Shown here piece after piece: positions 19,586 to 28,104 of a DNA stretch of 64,000 nucleotides. The stretch spans positions 760,208-824,207 of the forward strand of contig NZ_BBYF01000001.1 in assembly GCF_001894745.1 (NCBI RefSeq). The letters are read 5' to 3'. The translations under genes and the position numbers were made by a program. Source of the DNA: Paenibacillus sp. NAIST15-1 (GTDB taxonomy: Bacteria; Bacillota; Bacilli; Paenibacillales; Paenibacillaceae). How positions within the stretch are numbered: the stretch's first letter is position 1; the number at the start of each line of letters is the position of its first letter. The notes below the pieces were generated by a model. The model saw nothing but the letters and a program-made list of their open reading frames with translations. It did not search any database and was not told the DNA's origin.

Positions 19586-20068
19586 TCACTTTAGTTCCAG
19601 ATCCATAAACACATCCGCTCTTACATAGGGCATGGGTCCGATCTGCTCGACAGGAACGCGCTTGAACCCAACCGATTCGTAAAGATGAATGGCGTCCGGC
19701 AGCTTGGTGCTGCTGCCCAAAAAGATCGATGTTGCGCCAAGTACGCGAGCACGGTTAATGGCGGCATGGATGATTCTCCGTCCGTATCCACGTCCTCGTA
19801 ACTCGGGTATAACGCTCATCTTTGAGAGCTCGAACACCCCAGCACCAGTCGGCACAAGTGCAACGCATCCGACGATCGAATCGCTATCGCGTGCGATGAG
19901 CACGTCTCCTCCTCTATTCACGATGTTCTCCACCGGGTTATCGAGGATTGCCCGATCCGCCTCTTCGATGGTGAAGATTCGGGCAATCCATTCTTCGTTA
20001 AGTGTTTTGAAGGCCCGAGCTTCTTCGGGAGTCTGCATTGAAGTAAGCGTGAGCACTGTTTCAAGCAT
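19586..20068 (-). CDS. GNAT-family N-acetyltransferase
   Basis: 160 residues. Acetyl-CoA motif A: LSKMSVIPELRGRGYGRRII. Motif B region: IHLYESVGFKRVP. Acetyl-group transfer to a small molecule or protein amine is inferred from the fold; the acceptor is unknown. An RBS-like GAGGAGGG lies upstream of the ATG. No operon partner. Confidence 0.8.
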   Translation of the reverse strand: MLETVLTLTSMQTPEEARAFKTLNEEWIARIFTIEEADRAILDNPVENIVNRGGDVLIARDSDSIVGCVALVPTGAGVFELSKMSVIPELRGRGYGRRIIHAAINRARVLGATSIFLGSSTKLPDAIHLYESVGFKRVPVEQIGPMPYVRADVFMDLELK

Positions 20069-20181
20069 GCTAAGTTCCCTCCTCTTGTAAAGGTTCGTCG
20101 CCTACTGCACCTATCCTGTCATCAGATACACAGCGAGTCATTAAAGCCATCGCTTCTCATTTCATGGGCATGTCTTGTGGC

Positions 20182-20616
20182 CTACCTGCCTTGCGCCTTA
20201 TCGCCCCTTAACGTCATACAAGTGCTTGAGGCATGAGCGATAAGTTTACCGTTCTCGTCAGTAATATCGCAGTGGATAAACCCGATGGTCTGTCCTCGCT
20301 TATACAGCGTAGCATGAGCCTTTATTTTGGATTTCCATACAGGTTTAAAAAAGTTTACTTTCATCTCGATCGTGGTAAAGGTTTCGTCTTCTTGCAAGGT
20401 AGAGCCGTAGGCAATCCCCATGGCCATGTCGGCAAGAATGCCGATGATGCCGCCGTTGCATGTGCCTTGCGGATTCGCGTGTTGTTTCGAAGCCTGCATT
20501 TCATACGTGGCCTCGCCCTCTTCTACGCTAATTAACTTCAGTCCCATAAGGCTCTCAACGGGAGACTGCTCCAATTCTCCGTTCAGCACTCTCCGATAAT
20601 GCTCAAGAATGGTCAT
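20182..20616 (-). CDS. PaaI-type hotdog-fold thioesterase
   Basis: 144 residues with the signature ANPQGTCNGGIIGILADMAMG (helix with the catalytic Asp/Glu region) and the YEMQASKQH strand before it, typical of PaaI/YdiI acyl-CoA thioesterases. Start overlaps the transporter stop (ATGA), so the two are translationally coupled. Acyl-CoA substrate unknown. Confidence 0.8.
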   Translation of the reverse strand: MTILEHYRRVLNGELEQSPVESLMGLKLISVEEGEATYEMQASKQHANPQGTCNGGIIGILADMAMGIAYGSTLQEDETFTTIEMKVNFFKPVWKSKIKAHATLYKRGQTIGFIHCDITDENGKLIAHASSTCMTLRGDKAQGR

Positions 20617-21554
20617 TTTGCATATTCACCCGCTTCTTTCCTCTGTCTCTGGAACAAATTATTCATCACTAGAGCGATGATCACGATGAATATCCCTGCC
20701 AACTGCAATCTTCCGACTTCAACTCCCTGGAGGGCACTGATCGTGACTGTCGTAACAGGGACGATATTCATAAATAACATGCCGTTCTCCGGCTTCAACA
20801 TTTTATTGCCGACGTTCCATGTGAGCACGGCAAGTACGCCTGCGATCAGGATCATATACAGCAGTTCCGCCCCTGCGCTTCCGATCATCTTCGCGCTTGG
20901 CATCGTCAAGGCTCCGAAAACCGTTGCCGACAGCACGATTAAAATATTCATCAAGGCTCCGAAGCATGTTGTCATAGCAGTGTAACGAAGCGGCGACCAG
21001 CCTACAAATTTACTGCCACCCAACGTATAAATGACCCAGCATAGAGCACCGAGCATAATCAGCAGACTGGCGCCAATGTGCTCTTTGGTCTGTACGATTA
21101 GGGAGGAATCTCCATTCGTTATGACCAGCAGCGCGCCTGAAAGCGCAATGATAATTGAAACAAAAGTAGATAGCTTGGGTTTGCTTTTATGCACAGCCCA
21201 ATTTACGCATGTCGTCATTAGTGGCATTAACGCCATGATAACGGAGGCAATGATTGCGCCTGACGATCCGCTGAGCTGTTGTCCGACAAAGGTAAGAAAG
21301 CCGAATCCTGAAAACCCTACAGCGCCAAAAAATAATAATTTCCACGATTGTCCCTCCAATCGGAGCACGTCCTTCCCTTCGAAAACGATCAGCATTCCCA
21401 AAAGAATGAGGCCAGCCCAAATGTAGCGAATCGTCGTGAAATAGAACGGATCGAGAACCTTCAAGGCAACTTGCATGACGGGAAACATGCCTCCCCACGC
21501 CAGCACAGGAATCAAACAATAGGTGATACCCGTTAATATAGTGTTTCTGTTCAT
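20613..21554 (-). CDS. EamA/DMT-family transporter
   Basis: 313 residues with ten hydrophobic helices and two EamA repeats (first with VLAWGGMFPVMQVALK, second with ALCWVIYTLGGSKFVGW). Such proteins export amino acids or other metabolites. It is divergent from a MocR regulator, a very common pairing in which the regulator controls the exporter. The thioesterase follows with a 4-base overlap. Confidence 0.85.
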   Translation of the reverse strand: MNRNTILTGITYCLIPVLAWGGMFPVMQVALKVLDPFYFTTIRYIWAGLILLGMLIVFEGKDVLRLEGQSWKLLFFGAVGFSGFGFLTFVGQQLSGSSGAIIASVIMALMPLMTTCVNWAVHKSKPKLSTFVSIIIALSGALLVITNGDSSLIVQTKEHIGASLLIMLGALCWVIYTLGGSKFVGWSPLRYTAMTTCFGALMNILIVLSATVFGALTMPSAKMIGSAGAELLYMILIAGVLAVLTWNVGNKMLKPENGMLFMNIVPVTTVTISALQGVEVGRLQLAGIFIVIIALVMNNLFQRQRKEAGEYAK

Positions 21555-21742
21555 TCCTAGAACCTTCTTTCATGAGCGTCGTGGTTTTTCCAGCAGAATT
21601 GATTAGTCTCCTCTTTTTTCATCATAAACGAAGGTGAACAGAACAGATCGATAAGACCAGAACAGAAGGAAGGAATTCCCTGTATAATAGAGACACACGC
21701 GCAAGTGCGAATTTCGGGTTAATGGGCCTGGGGGCAAAACAT

Positions 21743-23179
21743 ATGGGAAAAAAAGTTCTTTCAAGCGGATATGCAGGCAAACTGTTTGAACAAATCTATG
21801 ACTATATTCTGGATCGAATCCGTCGCGGAGAATGGAAGCCGCATGAGAAACTCCCCTCCATCCGCTCGCTGGCGATGGAATTCAATGTACATCGACTGAC
21901 AGTCTATAAAGCCTATCAGCTATTAAAGGAAAATCGGATCGTTGAAGCGAAGGACAAATCCGGCTATTATGTGAGACTGAACGGCAGTCTTCCTACGGAT
22001 TCGCTGCATAATCCGATCATATCCGCTTACGTGCATGAGAGCCATCTTTCTGAAATTCATCAGGTGCAAGCCGAATATGTACTGTCAAAATCGCTGCTCG
22101 ATCCGAACCTGCTCCCTAATCTTTATTTTTCGGAATATGTGAAGCAAGTGTTCGATTTGTATCCCAAAATGCTCGGCACCTACTTTACCGTGCAAGGAGA
22201 CCAGGAGCTGCGGGTTGCATTGTGCCGTTACTTTACCGATTGCCACCGGTTTCACTTGTCAGCAGACGAATTGTTGATCACTTGTGGATCGCAGGAGGCC
22301 ATGGATTTGGTTGCCCGAGCACTGGTCAAGCCGAGAGATGCCGTTATGTTGGAGCGTCCTACCTACAGCACGGCAATTGATATTTTCAGAAGACAAGGCG
22401 CAGCTATCGTTCCGGTTGAGATTCACCCGTACGGCTACGATTTGGAGCAGGTAGAGAAACTGATGCAAGCCTACAAGCCGCGGCTGTTTTATCTGAATCC
22501 CACTTTTCAAAGTCCAACAGGCTATGTCGTACCCGCCGAACAAAGGAAAAGGCTCGTTGAGCTTGCCGAGCGGTATCAATGTTTGCTACTAGAGGACGAT
22601 CCTTACCGCGACATTTATTTTGGCGAAGAACCTCCACGGCCTCTTTTTGCTTACGATACGGCAGGATGGGTCATCTATCTTCGCAGCTTCAGCAAATATA
22701 TCGCTCCGGGCCTCGGCATCGCCATCGTTGCGTGCCGCCCTTCCATCATGAACTACCTGATAAAAGCCAAATTGTTGTCGGACAGCGGGACGCCTTTGGT
22801 GAATCAGAAAATTTTCCTGCATTATTTTTTCTCCGAGCGGCTGCAGCAGCATATGGAGAAGCTTCGCATTGCGCTTGCGGTTCGCAAGGATATCGTAGAA
22901 CAGGAGTTGTCCGCTACCGACTGGCAATGGAACTCCCCTGCAGGCGGATTCAACTTATGGGTGAAGCTTCCGGAAACGGTGGAGATTGAACGTTTACTCC
23001 GTACATGCATAAACCAATCAATCACCTTTGTACCCGGAGCGATTTGCGATCCGCTCAAGGAGTACAAATCATGGATACGCCTCAGCTATTCCTATCTGAA
23101 TGAGCAGCTATTGAGAGAAGGCATCCAGAAGATTGTCGAATTATCACACGGGGATAGCCGTTCATCTAAGAAACAATAA
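21743..23179 (+). CDS. MocR/GntR-type PLP-dependent transcriptional regulator
   Basis: 478 residues from this ATG (an ATG-proximal alternative lies 7 codons upstream at 21722). N-terminal GntR winged helix (EKLPSIRSLAMEFNVHRLTV) and an aminotransferase class I-like C-terminal domain with the PLP Lys in YLRSFSKYIAPGLG. PLP or an amino-acid aldimine is the usual effector. Divergent from the EamA exporter, its probable target. Ends at the hairpin 23220-23255. Confidence 0.88.
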   Translation: MGKKVLSSGYAGKLFEQIYDYILDRIRRGEWKPHEKLPSIRSLAMEFNVHRLTVYKAYQLLKENRIVEAKDKSGYYVRLNGSLPTDSLHNPIISAYVHESHLSEIHQVQAEYVLSKSLLDPNLLPNLYFSEYVKQVFDLYPKMLGTYFTVQGDQELRVALCRYFTDCHRFHLSADELLITCGSQEAMDLVARALVKPRDAVMLERPTYSTAIDIFRRQGAAIVPVEIHPYGYDLEQVEKLMQAYKPRLFYLNPTFQSPTGYVVPAEQRKRLVELAERYQCLLLEDDPYRDIYFGEEPPRPLFAYDTAGWVIYLRSFSKYIAPGLGIAIVACRPSIMNYLIKAKLLSDSGTPLVNQKIFLHYFFSERLQQHMEKLRIALAVRKDIVEQELSATDWQWNSPAGGFNLWVKLPETVEIERLLRTCINQSITFVPGAICDPLKEYKSWIRLSYSYLNEQLLREGIQKIVELSHGDSRSSKKQ

Positions 23180-23219
23180 CAAAATAATTACCTTAATCAT
23201 TATTTAACAACAAAGCAAA

Positions 23220-23267
23220 AACTCCATTTTGAAAAAGATTGATCAAAATGGAGTTGCTCTTTTTAGT
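23220..23267. terminator. Bidirectional terminator with repeated core
   Basis: Arms AACTCCATTTTGA (23220-23232) and TCAAAATGGAGTT (23243-23255), then GCTCTTTTT. It ends the MocR transcript and faces the convergent MerR gene. Shares the TTTTGAAAAAGATTGATC core with the hairpins at 11825 and 25230 although the outer stem differs. Confidence 0.8.
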
Positions 23268-23354
23268 TAACGATGAGATTTTTCCACACTATATCCAGTT
23301 TATCATTTAAAACTACTCAAATTATCTCCTAAAGCTACAACATGCCATTCGACC

Positions 23355-24134
23355 TTAGGACAAATGAGAGACGTTCAACTGATTAATATTATGCATAATT
23401 GCACTGTATAGAAAATCTGCTAAATCCTCATTGCTATATTGATTAATGTAGTTTTTGAATCGTGTATCGAATTTGTATGTATTGGCAATGCAAGCCAGTA
23501 ACTCCGAATCACATGTCATGACTTGCATTAGACTTTTCTTCCACTCTTCGATTAATCGTTGCACCTCAACGGAGGAAGGAGACTGATTGATACAAGACGC
23601 AATTTTTTTGAATATTTCTTCCATGGATTGTTCAAATTCATAAGACCATTTCTCTTTTTCATCTAGTGATAATTTTTCCAACTTTTCATTAAACACTTTG
23701 TATGCCTCTGTTTCACCATAAATGAATCTCGCCTCATTTGCGTATTGTTCTTTCAATGGCAAAACGGAAGAATTGTTGAAAATATGCAAATTACTAACAT
23801 CATTCCCCGAAACGTATTCTTCGAGAGCATCCATGATTGTTTCTAGTCTTTGTTTTCTCGATAATAAGATTTGTCTCTGTTTCTTTAGTAACTGTTTCTG
23901 TTCTTCCTTGGTCAGCTTTAAAATATCCGCTATTTCTTTCAAAGATAAATCCATTTCCTTTAAGAACAAAATGGTTTGAAGTTTTTCTAAACTGCTTCGA
24001 TCATATAGGCGATACCCGTTTTCCGTCAGGTGTGACGGTTTAAATAAATGGATTCTATCGTAATAATGCAGAGTCCGAGCTGTAATGCCTGTAATCTGAA
24101 CAATATCTTTAACAGCTAATAATGGTTTCTTCAT
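23355..24134 (-). CDS. MerR-family regulator, TipA-like
   Basis: 259 residues. MerR helix-turn-helix (ITGITARTLHYYDRIHLFKP, then ENGYRLYDRSSLEKLQTI), a dimerisation coiled coil (about 75-115) and a C-terminal helical domain resembling the TipAS ligand-binding module (ARFIYGETEAYKVF). In TipA-type proteins the C-domain binds antibiotics. It starts inside the preceding peptidase gene, so the two form an operon behind a MerR-type promoter. Confidence 0.85.
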   Translation of the reverse strand: MKKPLLAVKDIVQITGITARTLHYYDRIHLFKPSHLTENGYRLYDRSSLEKLQTILFLKEMDLSLKEIADILKLTKEEQKQLLKKQRQILLSRKQRLETIMDALEEYVSGNDVSNLHIFNNSSVLPLKEQYANEARFIYGETEAYKVFNEKLEKLSLDEKEKWSYEFEQSMEEIFKKIASCINQSPSSVEVQRLIEEWKKSLMQVMTCDSELLACIANTYKFDTRFKNYINQYSNEDLADFLYSAIMHNINQLNVSHLS

Positions 24135-25035
24135 CCCAAAATCCTTTTATTTCGTCTAGTATTTGAGCAGCTGGCGTTATTGTTGCCTCAAAGATCGTTT
24201 TTCCTGTTTCTCTTAAATAATATTGGATTAGATAATATCCGCAAGCGTAGCCAGCGCTATAAGGCATATTGACCGGTTTAAAGTTTTGAAGCTTTGCGAT
24301 CTCGTCACCATAAAGATACGGAGCAAATTGATCAAACCCAGTTAATTGCAATTGCTCTCTAAGCACAGGCTTTATACGCCTGTTAAGTGTTTCTGCGTTT
24401 GTTTTCGTTACCCAAGGGCCGAGCAATTCTTCTCCAAACAAGAACGTAGCATAGTTTTCAGCCAATCCTTCACTTACAATTAGTTCGCCCAAATTAATGG
24501 TGTGATCCCACTGAATAAATTGATATCGCACATTATGGTTGCATTCGTGCGCCAGCGCAGCCTTCATTCGAGGAATCGTGTACTCATTTGGCACAAGTGT
24601 ACACATGATAAAACCAGGAATCCCCCCATCGCCGCTATATCCTTCGCTTAACATTAAGGAACGACTTCCCGGATTCCCTAGCTGAATGGTAAACAAATAA
24701 TCGGATACGGGGAGGCTTATTTCATGTTCTATAAATAGACGAAGGCTTTTCTTAACAGCGTGCTCACACTCTAACCAAAAAGAATCTGACGAAATCAACT
24801 CTATCTCAGGTAAAATCTGATGAGTAATCTGATCTGGGGATCGATTCATCATACTATTCAACATAATAACATCAAACCCATGCGGTTCATCAGCTTTAAA
24901 AGGAATCTGTTGGATTTCCCATTTTCTCATAAAGGGAGCCATCATTTCGTTTCTGAATAATTCAAGCTTTTCCTCGGGCGATGCTTGAGCAACTTTTTGA
25001 TAAATATAATCTGAACGCATTGATTTTATGTTCAT
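24109..25035 (-). CDS. DUF2268-type putative Zn-dependent protease
   Basis: 308 residues from the ATG preceded by AGGGGTGA; a GTG nine bases upstream is the alternative. The metal-binding HExxH is HECNH in AALAHECNHNVRY, with a downstream Glu in SEGLAENYATF that may be the third ligand. No signal peptide. It overlaps the downstream MerR gene by 26 bases. DUF2268 proteins are often found beside regulators, but their targets are mostly unknown. Confidence 0.75.
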   Translation of the reverse strand: MNIKSMRSDYIYQKVAQASPEEKLELFRNEMMAPFMRKWEIQQIPFKADEPHGFDVIMLNSMMNRSPDQITHQILPEIELISSDSFWLECEHAVKKSLRLFIEHEISLPVSDYLFTIQLGNPGSRSLMLSEGYSGDGGIPGFIMCTLVPNEYTIPRMKAALAHECNHNVRYQFIQWDHTINLGELIVSEGLAENYATFLFGEELLGPWVTKTNAETLNRRIKPVLREQLQLTGFDQFAPYLYGDEIAKLQNFKPVNMPYSAGYACGYYLIQYYLRETGKTIFEATITPAAQILDEIKGFWDEETIISC

Positions 25036-25065
25036 ATCTCTCACCCCTAGTTATTTATAGTGAGA

Positions 25066-25096
25066 ATTATGCACTATGACGTAACGTCATAGTCAA
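25066..25096 (-). promoter_or_regulatory. MerR-type promoter with palindromic operator
   Basis: On the minus strand, -35 TTGACT (25096-25091) and -10 CATAAT (25071-25066) are separated by 19 bases, the overlong spacer typical of MerR-activated promoters. A 21-bp palindrome, ACTATGACGT-(T)-ACGTCATAGT, fills 25073-25093. The peptidase start is about 30 bases downstream of the -10. Confidence 0.75.
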
Positions 25097-25154
25097 GTAT
25101 TTTGGATCAAATATATTTATCAAACTATCCTGGTATTGCTTAGTGAGGCCAAGG

Positions 25155-25190
25155 CAGTCTAACACTTTATTTTTTCAGTTCCTTCGGACA
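25155..25190 (-). repeat. Tn7-like end fragment outside the island
   Basis: 19 bases (CAGTCTAACACTTTATTTT) identical to the outer repeat of the 36295 end, followed at some distance by CGGACA. It is directly upstream of the repeated hairpin at 25192-25287. Confidence 0.45.
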
Positions 25191-25229
25191 CCATTAATAT
25201 TAATAACCTTGATAAAAGAACAACAAAAA

Positions 25230-25270
25230 AAGAGCGTGTTTTGAAAAAAGATTGTTCAAAACACGCTCTT
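25230..25270 (-). terminator. Terminator of the polyamine operon; copy of a dispersed hairpin
   Basis: 15-bp arms AAGAGCGTGTTTTGA (25230-25244) and complement (25256-25270); on the minus strand followed by TTTTTTTGTTG. The hairpin and flanks closely match those at 11825. Confidence 0.85.
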
Positions 25271-25372
25271 AACATATTCTATTGAAAACTCACTTAGAAA
25301 TTCCTTCAATCAAATGACCAGACTTGCATTGACGGCACTTCGTGGTGCGCTCGACGCGTAAGGTACGCAGAT

Positions 25373-26848
25373 TTAGGAGATCGGGTCGGTTTCCACGATC
25401 ACCTTGACATTTTGGATGTACCGATCTTCCGGCCCTTTCACCGGAAGCCCCACATCCACATGATCGACAATGTAATCGATGTTGTCCTGGGAGATCACTT
25501 CGCCCGGCAGCAGGATTGGAATACCCGGCGGATAGACATATATGAACTCGGCAATGATTCGACCGGCTGATTCCTTGAACGGAATGACTTCGGTATCTCC
25601 GTAAAATGCATCCCTTGGAATCAGGGAGAGATGAGGAATTTCCGGGATCTTCACGATTAGCTCATTTGCAGTGTTCACGTTGTAATACGTTCCAGCTAGC
25701 TCACGGAGAGCTGTAAGCAGTACCGACACCGTTTCCTCATTGTCGCCCGGGGTTACCAGGCAGAGGATGTTGTACATATCGCTGAGCTCGACCTCAATGT
25801 TATAATGCTCACGCAGCCAGTTTTCCGTTTCAAAGCCTGTAATGCCCAGATGGCGGACATGGATGGTGAGTTTGGTCGGATCATAATCAAAGGTGGCCTC
25901 GTCCCCAAGGATTTCTTCCCCGAAGCAGTACAGACCTTCCATTTCATTAATGCTGCGGCGGGCTTTTTGGGCAAGATCAATCGTTCTTTGCGCCATGTCA
26001 TGGCCGTTAATCGCTAGATTGCGTCTGGATGTATCCAATGATGCAAGCAGCACGTATGAAGTAGAAGTTGTTGTCAGCATACTGATGATTGTCTGCACGC
26101 GCTGAGGATTCACATAGCCGTTTTTTGTATTCAGGTTGAGAACCGAGCTTTGTGTCATAGAACCCCCAAGCTTATGCACACTAGTTGCGGCCATATCCGC
26201 ACCGGCTTCCATAGCGGACATCGGCAGATCCTCATGGAAATGGATAAGTACCCCATGCGCTTCGTCTACGAGCACTGGAACATGGCGGCTGTGGGCAAGA
26301 TCGACGATTTCCTTCAGATTGGCGCATACGCCGAAGTATGTCGGGTTAATAACCAGAACCGCTTTAGCATCCGGATGGCGATCCAGTGCACGCTGTACGG
26401 ATTTGGTTGTAATGCCGTGATCGATTCCAAGATTCTCGTCGCGAACCGGAGATATGAATACTGGCTTCGCGCCGGAGAAAATGATGGCGGACATGATCGA
26501 TTTGTGCACATTGCGTGGTACGATAATTTTGTCCCCAGGCGAGCATGTAGACAAAATCATGGTCATTATGGCACCACTCGTCCCCTGTACGCTGAAATAA
26601 GTATAATCTGAGCCAAATGCGTCGGCTGCAAGCTTCTGCGCTTCTTCAATAACACCGGTAGGCTGATGGAGATCATCCAGCGGCGCAATGTTAATCAAAT
26701 CTATGGATAGGGCACTATCGCCTATAAACTCTCTGAACTCACTGTCAGTTCCTACGCCCTTTTTATGACCGGGAATATGAAATTGTACGGGATTGCTCGC
26801 CGCATGTTCTTTCAGAGCTGTAAATAGCGGCGTGTTACGGTGGTCCAT
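25373..26848 (-). CDS. speA: Orn/Lys/Arg decarboxylase, SpeA-like
   Basis: 491 residues. Fold-type I PLP decarboxylase: SSTPG-like start (HIPGHKKGVGTDSEF), PLP Lys in TSVHKLGGSMTQSSVL, the Asp in VLVDEAHGVLIHF, and YPPGIPILLPGEVI in the C-domain. The B. subtilis relatives SpeA/YaaO make agmatine or cadaverine. Its place after carboxynorspermidine-type genes points to arginine or lysine decarboxylation for polyamine synthesis. Its ATG begins one base after the stop of a relic reading frame, and no strong RBS is seen. Confidence 0.88.
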   Translation of the reverse strand: MDHRNTPLFTALKEHAASNPVQFHIPGHKKGVGTDSEFREFIGDSALSIDLINIAPLDDLHQPTGVIEEAQKLAADAFGSDYTYFSVQGTSGAIMTMILSTCSPGDKIIVPRNVHKSIMSAIIFSGAKPVFISPVRDENLGIDHGITTKSVQRALDRHPDAKAVLVINPTYFGVCANLKEIVDLAHSRHVPVLVDEAHGVLIHFHEDLPMSAMEAGADMAATSVHKLGGSMTQSSVLNLNTKNGYVNPQRVQTIISMLTTTSTSYVLLASLDTSRRNLAINGHDMAQRTIDLAQKARRSINEMEGLYCFGEEILGDEATFDYDPTKLTIHVRHLGITGFETENWLREHYNIEVELSDMYNILCLVTPGDNEETVSVLLTALRELAGTYYNVNTANELIVKIPEIPHLSLIPRDAFYGDTEVIPFKESAGRIIAEFIYVYPPGIPILLPGEVISQDNIDYIVDHVDVGLPVKGPEDRYIQNVKVIVETDPIS

Positions 26849-26854
26849 TTTATG

Positions 26855-26972
26855 CTGTCACAACCTTTCTAAGCAGTTCCGGCTCGAAATCTTTCCATTT
26901 TACGCCGAATAGCAGATACATGTCCTTTTGACCGACTTCAGCCAAGTTATATTCACGCTTAATTCCCGTTAT
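26855..26972 (-). pseudogene. In-frame relic fusing fragments of the carboxyspermidine genes
   Basis: Read on the minus strand, IKREYNLAEVGQKDMYLL (a copy of residues inside the upstream dehydrogenase) runs directly into FGVKWKDFEPELLRKV (a copy of an internal part of the decarboxylase). Both differ from the intact genes at several residues. It lies between nspC and speA, in frame with nspC after two stops. Probably what is left of a second, paralogous gene pair after deletion. Confidence 0.6.
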
Positions 26973-26975
26973 TCA

Positions 26976-28103
26976 TTAAGCTAGTCTCATCTTAAAATCC
27001 TGATAACCGAACTCGCGCACGACGCGGCAATTCCCATCCTTCTCCTGCACGGCGATGGCCGGCAGCGGCATGCCGTTGAAGGTATTGGTTTTGACCATGG
27101 AGTAGATCGCCATATCTTCAAAAACTAATCTGTCGCCGCTCTTGAGAGGCTGATCGAAGGAATAGTCTCCGATGACATCGCCCGTAAGGCAGGTCGGACC
27201 ACCGAGTCGGTAAGCGTATGGCTTCTCCCCGAATTCGCCCGAACCGACCAGAGGTGGACGATAAGGCATTTCCAGAACATCCGGCATATGACAGGTAGCC
27301 GACGTGTCCACGATTGCAATCTCGATGCCGTTGCGATGGATATCCAACACGGAAGTGACCATATAGCCCGCGTTAAGCGCGATGGCTTCTCCGGGTTCGA
27401 GGTATACTTCCAAGCCGTATTTATTTTGCATTCGCGTTATGCAAGCTTCGAGCTTCCGGATATCGTAGTCTTCTCTCGTGATATGGTGACCGCCGCCGAA
27501 ATTGATCCATTCCATTTGCGGCAGCCAAGGTCCGAACTTGTCTTCAACCGCATTCAGCGTGGTCTCCAAATCGTCCGAGTTCTGTTGGCAAAGGGTATGA
27601 AAGTGCAACCCCGAAACGCCTTCCAGCAGTTCCGGCTGGAAATCCTCCCGTTTGACGCCAAATCTTGATCCCGGCGAACAAGGATCATAGATCTCATGCC
27701 CCACTTGCGTTGAACATTCCGGATTGATACGAAGGCCAATTTTTCTGCCAGCAGCAAGAGCCTTCGCTTTATACTTTTCCAACTGGGAGAAGGAATTGAA
27801 GATGATGTGGTCGCAAATGGAAATAATCTCATCGATCTCATCTTCACGGTAAGCAGGGGCAAAGACATGATTTTCTTTGCCCATTTCTTCGTGACCCAGT
27901 CGTGCTTCGAATAATCCGCTCGCGGTCGTACCGCTTAAGTATTTTCCGATGAGCGGATACATCGCAGTCATGGAGAAAGCCTTTTGCGCCAGTACAATTT
28001 TGGCTCCCGTACGCTGCATAACGCCGTTCAATATTTTCAGGTTTTTCTCGATGAGTGCTTCATCGACTACAAAACAGGGTGTCGGTAATTCCTCGAACCG
28101 CAT
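26976..28103 (-). CDS. nspC: Carboxynorspermidine/carboxyspermidine decarboxylase
   Basis: 375 residues from the ATG one base after the upstream stop (TAAGATG). Alanine-racemase-type barrel with the PLP Lys in KIVLAQKAFSMTAMYP and the glycine loop INFGGGHHITRED; SATCHMPDVLEMPYRP is the C-terminal active-site Cys region. Decarboxylates carboxyspermidine or carboxynorspermidine to the polyamine. Together with the adjacent dehydrogenase it forms the alternative, AdoMet-independent spermidine route. Confidence 0.88.
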   Translation of the reverse strand: MRFEELPTPCFVVDEALIEKNLKILNGVMQRTGAKIVLAQKAFSMTAMYPLIGKYLSGTTASGLFEARLGHEEMGKENHVFAPAYREDEIDEIISICDHIIFNSFSQLEKYKAKALAAGRKIGLRINPECSTQVGHEIYDPCSPGSRFGVKREDFQPELLEGVSGLHFHTLCQQNSDDLETTLNAVEDKFGPWLPQMEWINFGGGHHITREDYDIRKLEACITRMQNKYGLEVYLEPGEAIALNAGYMVTSVLDIHRNGIEIAIVDTSATCHMPDVLEMPYRPPLVGSGEFGEKPYAYRLGGPTCLTGDVIGDYSFDQPLKSGDRLVFEDMAIYSMVKTNTFNGMPLPAIAVQEKDGNCRVVREFGYQDFKMRLA

Positions 28104-28104
28104 C

